Positions 32,664-44,600 of a DNA stretch of 64,000 nucleotides are shown piece by piece. The position numbers and the translations under genes are program-made. The notes below the pieces were generated by a model. It saw nothing but the letters and a program-made list of their open reading frames with translations. It was not told the DNA's origin and searched no databases. Origin of the DNA: Dipylidium caninum (lineage: Eukaryota; Platyhelminthes; Cestoda; Cyclophyllidea; Dipylidiidae); assembly GCA_017562135.1 (NCBI GenBank), contig QEYB01001046.1, positions 4,464,001-4,528,000 of the forward strand, in the 5' to 3' direction. Each line of letters starts with the position of its first letter. Positions within the stretch are counted from its first letter, which is position 1.

Positions 32664-35600
32664 ATGGAAGTAGTCCACGTGCAGTTTGTACTTTCACTCT
32701 CCGCACTCAACGACCTTGCTGCCACAGTGCACGTCTCACTTCCTCGTCCAGCAAAGGATGGAAGCAAGAAAAGGCTCTCGTCGTAAGTTTTTCCTCTTAC
32801 CCTTTTTGCGTCAATATCAACTCGTTACTCATTTTACACTTTAATCCGCTTCCGGCAATGCGGAAGCCGCGCATTCCGCAGCTGTGGAGAAGATAACGTC
32901 TAAGTGGAAGATCCTAACAAAGTGATCTCACAAAAAGCCAAAGTTTTAGGGTACTGAACTATTTTCACACCCCCCACTTTTATTGCCGGGGTAGTGAACT
33001 CGGCAAAGGTTCCCCTTTTGAGTAGTGGGCCATTGCGATTTTTGGAGCCGTCCTCAGTAATCAATCTCCGCGAGAAGGCGGGCATGGAGGAAAATGAAGA
33101 AGATAATTGCATAATAGGGATGCATTACTTGGCTTGCTGGTATCCGATTCTACATTTCGAGTTGCTGCGTATCGCGGCAGGTGGAGCACGTCCGTATACC
33201 GTCCTTCGTGGTGCATTTGCCGCGACTTCGCCCTCCTTCGCCTAAAGCGTTGAAAGACCTAATGAGTGGGACGCATGGCCTGGCTTTGTCGGACAGTCGC
33301 ACTGGTCAGCGGTTGACGCCCATGGACACGCATTATCACTCCCGTCAGCCAATGGTTAGTCAGCGTTGGCTCAAGCCTACGCCGGGCTAAATAATAAAAG
33401 TCCCACTCTCTGCTGTGGCGAGTTCTTCATAATGTGGCCACCTTCGTAGAGTATGCCCTGGAACTCAGCGCGCACAGGCTGCACCATAAGTAAAGTATTT
33501 TCCTCCTCTTAGGACCATTTTTCTCCTTAATAAAGGGGTCTCGAAACCAGCGACATTTACGAAGAGCGCAGGAGATAGAAGACAATCCAGTCAACCTTAT
33601 TCGAGAGGAAGAAGGAGCCTAGACAGTGGTTTTGTGACAAACACTGCAGACGCAGCAAGCGACCAGGAAGAAAGTGAATTGAGCCCGTCCCTTCCCGTGT
33701 ATTCTTGGGAGTCCACTGCAGGGGACGCAAGTGCAAATTCCCAAAATAAGATGCCTCTGAGAAGCACCAGCAGGTCAATGGATCGCCTCTCCCGGAGCGC
33801 ATTTGATCTCGACATCCCCGACATGCGCACGACAAGGGAGGAGAGAGAACGGAGCCGACGCGAAATGCGCGAGCTGAATGAGAAATTAGCGGAACAAGTG
33901 GAAGGAGTAAGTAGTCTATTTTCGCCTCACTCTAAATAAAGTAACGCCCACACGGCACCAGTTGGCGTTGAGTGTGGGGAATGCTGGTCGCGATGAAACG
34001 CGGCATGAAGACATCAGCGGCCATTAAAAATTGTAAAATCCAACCCTCTTAAGCAGTTTTATCTCCCGTGCTATTTTTTGCAACCAAACTATACCAAAGA
34101 GATCGTTTAGCATAAAAGTATGTTGCGCAGAACGAAGTTAATCAAGTTTCTGACGAGTGCGTCAACTCGTCCTCGCATTTTTTCTTTCCATACCGGGCAG
34201 TTGGCGAGGTTGCAAGTATTGTGGCCTCAAAAAGGCACTGAAATAAAGCGTCTTTGTAAAATATACCACTGCTAAAACGAGAAACTATAATTTGTAATAA
34301 ATACCGAGGCACTTTAACCCCTGCGTAGGGTTGATTAATCCACTTTGCGCAAGCTACACTGATTGTGGTGAGACTCATTTTGCTCTTCACTTCGCTTAAA
34401 GGTCCATTTCATGGTGGTGGGTACAAAGAGGCTAGAATTTGATGTAGATGGAGAGGAAGGTGTACATTTTTGGATTCGCGATAGATTTAGACGGTGACAA
34501 CCGTGCAATTAGCCTTTCGAATGCCTCGTCCTCTTCATGTGTGAGGAAATTATGACCTGCTTAAGATCCGCGGGGGGCGTTTCCTCTCATGACTGCATAA
34601 TTGCTATGCCAACTGGAATAACAACCGGGGATTCCTTCCACCCGATGACTCACCGCGCGAAAACCTGCCCACAAGTTGTTATAGCTACTGCATGTCATTG
34701 TGCTCCAGCAGCGCCACCCTAGCGGGAATGCCTCAAGGATGAGGTCGTCGTCAGCGCAGACGTGCCCCACCCCCGCCCCGACAGAGTCGCCCTCGACCGC
34801 ATTAGTCGAGACCTCCTGATCACTAATTTGCCCCTTCCGCTGAGCAACTCTGGGACAGTGTCTGTGGCGAGCACAGATCGCTCACGAGTACCGCGGCATG
34901 ACAAAAAGGAAGTGCAGGCTACTGCAGGATGTCCACTCGGGTGAGAAGTGAGTCCGCGCCTCGAAACGCCACTCTCTGTCTGGGTATGCGCGCGTGAAGC
35001 ACATAAATATCCGTTCAGCCCTGTAAAGTGGGATTCAGTGGTCGGCTAGCAACTACTCCACGTCGTGTCCATGTTGCGTGAGGCAGGCACGACGCCTCGA
35101 CTTACACGCTCTGCGTTTTATGCATGAAAGACGTGCCACGCAATGCCCTCTTCACTCAATAAACCCACCTGCTACCACTGAATTGGAGGAAGGCGGTGTG
35201 TATTTCAAGAACACCCATGTAAGAAATTGTTATTGTGTCTTGTCGTGACAAGGTGATAATACGTTGCGTAGGTCGGTAGCCTTCATGTCCCTCATGTAAA
35301 TACGGGACTCATTAACAGGAGACATTTAGCGTCTTCTTTCCAAAGGGACTGGCGAGAAAGAGTTCCTCTAAGGTGCCGTTTCATCGGAAGCATGGTTAGT
35401 TGATGTTCACCACTGAAAAGTGGTTAATGGCGGAGCTGTATCACGGCCCCAACTCGTTGATTTGACGCCGGCCATGTGAAACGTGGATTGGCAGAATAAT
35501 TAGCTTTGATGTATAACTTGCAGCTTGATGTTTTATCGTTCAACATATGCGGAAGTTAATTCTCTATCTCATGGAAATACAGCACCTTATTGCCGTAATT

Positions 35601-38600
35601 CCACCTTAGAAAGTACAAACTTGAGCAGAATGTTATTCTTCAGAGATTGGGTCCTTTTAGTTATGATGCCACTTTATATGGACTTCGTGCAGCGTTAAAT
35701 GCGGATAAAGCATTCCCCGCACTCTCTGCGTGGCGCATCATTCCCACTGTTATTCTAGATGCGCTACTTATCTGCTCGCAATCGACAACTGACAGACGAA
35801 ATTTCTAACCTCAAGTCGCGGTGGTTGAATGAAGCGGAGAAAACCAAGGAGATTTATGAAGTTGAAATGCGCCAACTTCGCCAACTCCTCGACGATGCGG
35901 ACAGGGAGAAGGCTGAAAGCCTGTCAAAGCTACTCTCATTACAGCAATCTACCAAGAATCAAGAGGAGCAGTATGCCAAATGCTTCTTATGCGCCTTAAA
36001 ATGCTACTGAGTTGTTTGTAGTAGAAAAGAGGGAGACTGCCAGAAGTTATACATTTAAACGACACGCCTTATTTCTTTCAGGATGGACCGACTAGCTCAA
36101 GAAAACAACAAAGTGAAGGAGCGCCTGGAACAAGCCTATGACGATATGAACAAAAGAGACGGTGACTTGAATACACTGCAACGCCGACTTAACGATCTTG
36201 AAACGGAGTTGGAAAAAGAACGGATGAATTGCGAAAAGCTGCGACGCGATAACGAAACAATTTGTCAGGCAAGACACCTCTTAGTGTCCCCTACGCAAAG
36301 TTTGCCAAGAATTAACAACAAACCAAGACTTTTTGAGAGGTTTAAGATTTTTTTTGCGATATTTATACGGCACCTTGCCTGATTTAGGTAGCCCACATTA
36401 ATTTTACAAACTAAATATCATACAAACTTAGGAAAACATGAACCTCCATTTAATTTAAAAAGTGGGCGTTTTTGCTGTAGTGCTGAGAGCACTTTATGGC
36501 TTTTTATCTAAGATTCTCATGAAGGCGGATTTTAAGGCTTTGTTCGAGTCATTTGGCCAAAGGTGCAAAATTTGCAGTCATAAACCGTTCGCTTAAAGTA
36601 AGTGACTAGAAAAATGTCCTCTTGGGGCTCTCGAGTACTGCGGACCACAGGCGCTGCCATCGGATATGCGGTTACTTGTGCGAACAATGGTTGCGCGAGA
36701 CGACTAAAGCTGATTTCCCCGAGCGTCCCAGGTCGTTCGATCCCTCCTTGACAAATTGTATTTTGCACGCAGTTTCCAGTTGACTTCTCCGTCAACTTGT
36801 CCGTTTCGCTCTGCGACTTTTCAGTGAACTTGTGGCGCGCTGATAGGAGCTATTTTGGCAAAGTAAGGAAGTGACCCTCTTGTTTAAGTTGGCAGATTGT
36901 AGCGTGGAAAAAAATTAAAATGTCACAATGACTTGTCCCCTGATACCTGCTCAGAAAGCAGTCTCCTTACAGAGAATTCGTCTTTCAGTCGCATTTCCTG
37001 CATTCTTGCGCGTATTTACGCCGGGAAAAAGTTAACATTCCCATGATAACATCGTAATTCAACTGCCGTGAGAACGTGAAGGTGTCCTGGCCTGGGATAC
37101 GGGCAGCATAACCGGTGGCAGTAGTGTGTCCACAACTCGGTAGAACTGCTGAGAAGTAAAGAAGTTGTTGCGATGCAGACCGACTCCCTGCTGAGAGATC
37201 AGCGGCCGAGACCGCGCTTCGGCGATGGAAGAGCGGTTTCCTCGCGATTCACCCGAGTTGGGTGTCTTGTTAGCGTGGAGGGCGGCGCACGACACCGCTC
37301 CCAAACGGGCGTCCCACCAAGCCACCTTGTCTGCAGCCCACTCTCCCCTGTCTCCACTGTTTTGGCGTTTATATGCACGCTGCAGATCTAGTTCAGTGTA
37401 ATGTATTTTTCCAGGTTCAAAATATAATGTGGAAGAAAACGTTGCAGTTCAGTGAATATGTGTGCTAAATGAAAAACAAATTCATTAATTATAAAACCAA
37501 AGAAGTGTCTCGGATTATAAGGGCTTGGGATAGCGGTAGCCAAGCAGTGAAAGGCGTGCCGTGAAGAGCATCGTTACAGGCTTTCCTCGAATGCTCGTGG
37601 GGCCCCCCGAAGGCATGTCAGCGGATGGAGCGTACCACACGGAAGGAAATGTTTAAACATAATTCATTGGTGATTCTCCTCTTTGACACGATGAAAATTC
37701 GCGCCTAATTATATCGCGAAGCTAAGAACACCTCATTATTGTGCTAAAGTAGAAAGTACCATTAGACAAGACGTTGATGAGCCCTAAATCTTACGGATGG
37801 TAAAAGATGTTTGAAATAAAGTGTTGGAGCTTAAGTTCTAACGGAACGAGACAGTAGTTCGCTTGATAAAAGCCCAAAAGTCAAATGCTCATGTCAAATC
37901 TGATGATAACCAATGAAGCGAGCATCAGTAGGTTGACTGGTGAATTGCGTGTGTGACACCTGATGAGTGCCTCCCACGAATGAGTTGGTTTACGAAATTG
38001 CGATTTAGCATCTGGACGAGGAGACGGCGAATCGCATGTCCGGCCAGTCGGAGATGCAGACGCTGCGGGAGGAGATCGATTTCATGCGCCGGGCGCATCA
38101 GGAGGAGATCAGGGAGATGCATCGCACCCTCGCCGAGGTCGGACGCGAATTCGACCATGAGATGTGGCACAACGAACTTAGTCAAGCAGTCCACGACATT
38201 CAAAATCAGTATGACGACCAACTTGAGAAAATCAAAGTCGACATGGAGGAGATGTACAACGCGCGGGTAATTTTATATCCCACATTCCGTCTTCCCCATT
38301 TTCCATTGTATTAAGTGAAGCTACCACGCAGCGCACCGTTGGTGGTTCATGAAATATTTATTTAGGGAAAAAGACTATTCCTTGGTTAATTGGATATTCC
38401 TTTTAAGCAGCACCGTAGGGAGGAATTAAGCAAAAATTACATTTATACCGCTAATTTCTAGTATTTTCGAAAACCTGGCGGTATCTTTGCGCGCCCACGA
38501 TGCTGTCGTTTGCATGTTCTGCTTTGTTGCCATTACCACCGTTGCGAGAAGGCTTTCGACTCGCACTTTCCCACCATCCGAGGATAAATTTACCAAAATG

Positions 38601-41600
38601 AGAAACACCACCCACTTCTTAATTTTATGAGAAGACGCTGCGTTTTCAAATGAAGAATACAAGGCATAAATCAGTTTTAGGCAGTCGGTTGGGGAAAGTG
38701 GAGGGCGGCCGAAAAGGGCAAACGCAAGCAAGTGCATTCGCAATAGCATTAAAGATAAGCAAGTCATTCACATCAACCAAGATTGAAACACATTTTGTGG
38801 TTTCACCATCGTATTACTGTGCTATTTCAGATTTCGTTTAAATTTGAAGGTGAGACTGATAAACATGAGATGCTGTTAAAATCACACTTTTGTGCTCCAA
38901 ATTCATAGGAAGTTAAATAAGATTTCTGTGCTAAGACCTCTGAGACAGGAGGAGCCGCCGCAGCGGCTTTTCCGCGCCCCCGCAGCACTCGAGCCGGGGC
39001 CGGCCGAGCCGGTGCGCCCCCGCGCAGCCAGGGTGTCCGCCCGACCCACTCGCCCGGGGCGCTGCTGGCATTCACAGCCCCAGTGCGCTAGTAGCAGGGC
39101 CCCACTGGGGGCAAATTTATAAATCAAATTATCTCCGACGGACACGTCGTTATTATGAAGGCAAACGTCTAGACGTGTGTCTCTTGTATTCCAACTACTT
39201 TCATTTGGGAAAACAATTTATAGTTGAATCCTGGGTCATAATTCGCTTTCCTCAAGGCCAATCAACTGACCTAAAATATAAATTCGTCTACCTGGTACAT
39301 AATCGTTTGAGGCACTCAAATCTCGGTATTCTACGTGGTAAAATAAGTCAGTGAAAGAAGAACATTTCCCCTATTGGAGGCAAAATTTTACTAACCTCCT
39401 ACTCGATTTGTCATTAGGAAACTCATTTAACAAATTGTGAAAAAAAATATCGAATCGTGTCTTATGAGGCGTTTAGAAGGCGATTGCGCCTCAAGTGCAC
39501 ATAAATAACGCCTGCAAATAAGCCGATCTCGGGACGCCGGGCGTCCCTGATGTTTCACAAATAAAAGCGAACGAGGTCAGTGGCCAGAAGTAATGGGTAA
39601 TGCAGTGCAGAAGTCTGTCCACATACCGGCACGGCCGACCATGGGAAGAAAGAGCTCTCTCGACACCACCTTTAGAGCTTTTGACTCCCTATCCTCCACA
39701 CACTTTCGGCTTCGTCATCCTTTGCTGGCACCCACATAGAACATTTAATATTTCGGGTGAATAAAACCCAAAATCCCAGTGTTTTGGTTTTGCAGCGCTT
39801 CTGGAGGTGGAGGCCAAGTAAGTAAAGGCATTTTCTTTTAGTGAAAGCCATTAGACGATCTTCTGGACCTTCCAGATCTTAGGAACAGCTCCATTTAAAA
39901 AAAAATAAAAATCTGCACGGTGATTTTAAAGTGAAGATGAGAAGCACTTAAATCACAAATAGGTTGGCTTGCTTTCACTGCGGCATTGCAGAAGCATGTC
40001 CAGTACAAAGTGCCAAAATTTCGGTAAGTTTGGTTAGTAAACACACCACAGCATTGGCAACACTGCGATTATAAATGATGAGAAATCTTTTGAATGTTTG
40101 TAACAATTCCATAGCCACAAGTCAAAATTGAATCAGTTGAAGTAGAGCGGTAGGAAGAAAAAAAAGGAGACTCTTTGAAGGATTTTCTTTTATGCTTAAG
40201 GCTAAATTCACCAGCATTTCGGAACTTAGGAGTTTCTACAAACGTCGCGGTTGATTAGCCTACGTAATAAGCTCATTTTACTGACGGAAGTTGGAAATCT
40301 TGTTTTAAGCAGTTGGTCCAAATGACGGCCTCCTTTAAGAGACCATCGTCCTTTCATCTGCTTCCATTCGCCCACCTTATGTACGAAAGGCAAATAAATT
40401 TCAAAGTCATAAGGAGAGTAGGATCCTTGACTTCTTGGGGTTGAAGTAGCCTAAGGCCACTCATCTGCCGGCCACAACCCCCTGACCGCTACAATATTAC
40501 CTTTTTATGTCCGTAATTACCCCACGCGGCCGCTTAATGTGTTGTGGAATAGGAAATCAAACTGGCAAGGACTTCATTAGTCAAGGGAGGCATCTTCCAA
40601 AGGAACCCGAAAAGAAAACAGCTTAGGACCTCAGGTTTCCAACTAACTGCCTCTTCAAAATAGCTTCTTAGTGCTTAAAGTCACATTCTGCACAACTCTT
40701 CGTTTGGGGGTGAATTTCACCACGTATTTTTACTATAGTTCCCCTGCCCCATTACCCTTCGGGCAAAAGGCAAACAGCACTGAAGGCGACTATTTCCGGT
40801 TTGGTTGAGGTGTTGTAAGGAGGTCTTGGCGTAATAATTTATTTGACCGGTTCGCAGAGCATTCCTCTGGGCAGGCGAGGAAAGATGTTACATGTAGCAA
40901 TGTGTATCCCGTCACCTGCCCTCTATCTGTTGCGTATCTTGGACAAAATTCCTCTCAAATAAATGCACCACAACAAATTTAATTCCTTTCCTGTGCTGTC
41001 GTTCCAAGTTTGTATCCCATCGAGTGCGCTTAAAGGTATTTCGCACGCAATGTGCCCGACCCAACCCGAAAGGGGGATTATAAATGATAATATCTAAACT
41101 ATGACATACGGTAGGGCTGCCTGCCAGTTGTCCCACCATCAGTCCTGGGCTCCGAGCGGGCGTGACATGGGAGCCGCAGGGCTGGCGCATTTCCCCCACG
41201 GCCCGGTGTCGCGTCACACGCATGTGTGCATCCTCTTCAGCTTCGCGAACTGGCCAAGGCGAGCCCCGAGCACAAGGCTGAAATGAGCGCTCTCAAAACG
41301 GAGAACTACCGACTCAAGGAGATGTCGGACGACATGCACGAGCGGATGGTGCAGCTCCAGTCAAGAGTAAGTCCTCGTTGGGAAGTTCTTTTGCACGCAT
41401 ATAGTCAGCTGCCTTTATTGCCGGGATTCGATCCTCACTCCCTTCTCAACGACGGCCGCACCGCGTCCGCACGTGGAAGTGTGACTGGCTGCTTGCTGCC
41501 GCTGAAGTAAATGGTCGGGCAAATCTTGAGATGACTGTGCTCCTCGTAAGCGGGAGGACATGGCTTTTTCATTTTTTCAACTATTATGACTCGAGGTCTA

Positions 41601-44600
41601 AGAAAAAATATGTCTCTCATGAAACCTTTTTCTCGTGTAAAACGCTGCTAGACACAGCCCCTCGAAAACACGTCGGTCAAGCTAATGCATTGGGCATTTA
41701 GACTATTTCAGTGAAATATAGCGCAATTTGGTCGTTTGATTTTCTCCTACAGCCAATAAAACCGGGGTAAAAGTGATGACAAGTTGGCAAATAAGAAAGT
41801 GATGTTGACAACACATCTTAAGAGCCACGAGTATCAGCACCTGTGGCCTGTCGTCAATTTATAAGACGTCAAAATGGCCCTTCGCCTGTCTGCAACTCTG
41901 TCGGGCCCCCAACCTCTGTGGAAAGGTTGGAGAGGCTGGAGTAAATGAATGTTTTTAGTTGACAATCGCTTTGATGTTCCACTGATTGCGGGGCTATTTT
42001 CGATCATTCAACAAATAAGCCATTGTAAATACTGCACAATGGCGGGGTGGCCTCTTTGCCACCAGCCTTCATTTCCAACGCTCTCAGTGTGTAACCTTCT
42101 TGAGAATTGAGAAAAACTGACACACTTTTGAGGAAAATCCATAGTGTGTCGCCTAGACTTACCCATCACTAACGAGAAGAGTTTTAAGACGACAGTTATT
42201 TTATGCAACATCTAGTATTTGTTAATTTTTTCTCCAAAACGCTTACTTCATTCCATTTCATATCAAAGAAATCACTGTCCCCTTATTTTGAAATAAGGTT
42301 TTGTGAAGAAGAGAAAACGAAAACTCAGCTCCACTTGCTCCGCCTCTCATACTGTGAGGCTTCGGTTAAAATAAAACGCGGAGGTTTGGGCTTCTGGGCC
42401 GCGGACTTTCTTGGTCCCGCCAGTTGTGCTGAGAACACACATGTTCAAGTTCTGTTCTCAGATGACACCTTTTTAGCATCACAAGGTAATCAAATCGTAT
42501 GGCGAAAGAACACTTCTGTCAGTCAGGTATGCAAGAAAAAACTCAGGACCATCCGTGCCTTGCAGCAAGCGCCCACTTCACTAAGTCTAGCCTTTAATAC
42601 CCCGAATAGAAGAGAACACGAATTGGTGACATGAGTGAACTGCGGTAGATGCGTGGTTAGGGAGCTTGGAGCGCAGACCATCGCGGAGGCACTTTGCACA
42701 CGCCTTGAATTCTCATATAGTCGGCCTTTCTCTTGACGTATCAATGTGGTGCGAGTTAGGGCGCACTCTTATTTGACCACTGGAGTTAAGCTTTCTCCAC
42801 CTTAAAGAAGGCAACTTAACCTAGTGAATTTAGCCTCTTAATTCCTGCGCATATTCCCCGTTAACCCAACCACAAAGGTGTGTCTGCTACGTGGCGAAAA
42901 AAGAAATCACAGTAAATTGAAAAAGCATGCTTAGCATATGGAAAGCCGAGAGTTGAATGGGATTTTTAGGCGTTTATAAAAAGCCAATAGTGGAACCAAG
43001 GGCCTTAAATTCTTCGTAACCCCTTCCTCCACTTGCTTGTGAAAGGAATATGGTGGGTAGGAAGTCCGCAATGTTATTGCCTACCGCCTTCGCCGGCACG
43101 GTTTATCGTGAACGACTTTGCTACTCTCAGTAATACATTTTCTTCATTAGTTCGCGTTTTTGACAAGCGGGTGGCACCTCGCGCAGCGCTCGAATAGCTC
43201 TCTGGCCGCCCCCAGAGTAAACTTGCCTTCGCTTGACCCTCCCAGACGCTTGCGCGGTCCGCACAGTGCGAGCTCTGGTCATTTCGAGCAACGTATCTGT
43301 CTCCATTTGAGGTGCACAGGCGAAAATCCACTCCTCCAGTTTAGTCATTTGGTGTTTTCGGCTTCCCAATCGTTCATTTGTTCAATTAGTCTCCCACAGT
43401 CTGAATAAGAAAGTCGCGATGAAAGAAATCGACATGTATTTCATTCAGGGGAGTGAAGAGAGTTGGTTTCTTTGGGGTCATCGGCGTTGATGGAGCAGAG
43501 GCGCATTGGTTTAGGCACAATTCTTGGAAGTGGATGTTGTTAGGGCTACCCGTAATTCTTCCATCGGCGCTGAAAATTATTAAAACATGGCTTCTTTCGG
43601 CCGTTTAACTCTCCTTCCTCTATCTACTCATACCGCTTTGACCATATTGGCCTGTGTAGAGAAAATAAAGAGGATTCCACTTCGTAGCTGTTGCGTTGGT
43701 AATTTCGGAGGAATTTGGTCTTACCAAAGGCAAAAACACCAATATTTGCCTATTTTTTCGAGACCCTTCCAAAGCTATTAGTCTCATATGGTTTGAGCTA
43801 CTAGCAGGATCTGGTAGATGTGCAAGAAAAACTATTCAAATTAATTTACATTAATTGTAACTCATATTGAAAGTGTTTGTGTACATTAAGCTCCGTTGTG
43901 AGTAGTTAGGGAGCAGGAAGCTGGCTATTTTGCTTATTTGATCGACCACAAATGATCCTAATTGAGCGCCCGCTGGAGCTCGGCTTATGCCTCTGGGAGA
44001 GTACTGGAAGTCCTCCTCTCCCCAAAACTCCCAGACATAACTTGTATAAGGGGGTGGGTGATGCCAATTCAGGTGACCGAATGTAAACGCTCCTTTTGGC
44101 ACTTGCAGAACGCTTATCTAGAAAAGACGGTGCGTGACGCCTCAGTGGAATCCGAGGAGCTGCGAAGACGCATTGAACTCGAGTTGGAAGAGTCGACCAA
44201 GGAGCGAGAGGCGGCGGAGGAGTCGCTGGCAAAAGCGCACTGTGAGATGGCAGCCCTCATGGACGTAAAGCTCAACTTGGAGGCGGAAATCGCGGCATAT
44301 CGACGTTTGCTCGACACGCAGGACGGCATCCTCAGTGGTGGCAACAACAGTGGCGGCGGGGTCAGAGAGAACGACGGTAGTCCCTCTGCGAGAGCTCGAC
44401 CTTTACGCGATTTGAAGTTAAAGCCTCGACTCTCCAGCCTGAGTCCCCAGCAGCGACCAGGGCCCCCAATGCCGACATCTGATATGTGAGCTACGTAGAG
44501 AGTTCCTCTGGGTTATTTTACTCGATTACTTTGTGGTTTTTAAATCTGGCATGGCAATGAGTAGTGGATGGAAAACACTTAAGGAATGCTATTTCGCAAA

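Noticed and set aside
32311..32786. Pro/His/Ser-rich overlapping ORFs
   Set aside because: Low-complexity frames on both strands of a GC-rich leader. Only the part from the ATG at 32664, in the frame that splices in phase to the next filament exon, was kept.
36725..36750. tRNA T-arm-like GTTCGATCC
   Set aside because: The flanks do not pair into a T stem and no acceptor or anticodon arm was found around it.
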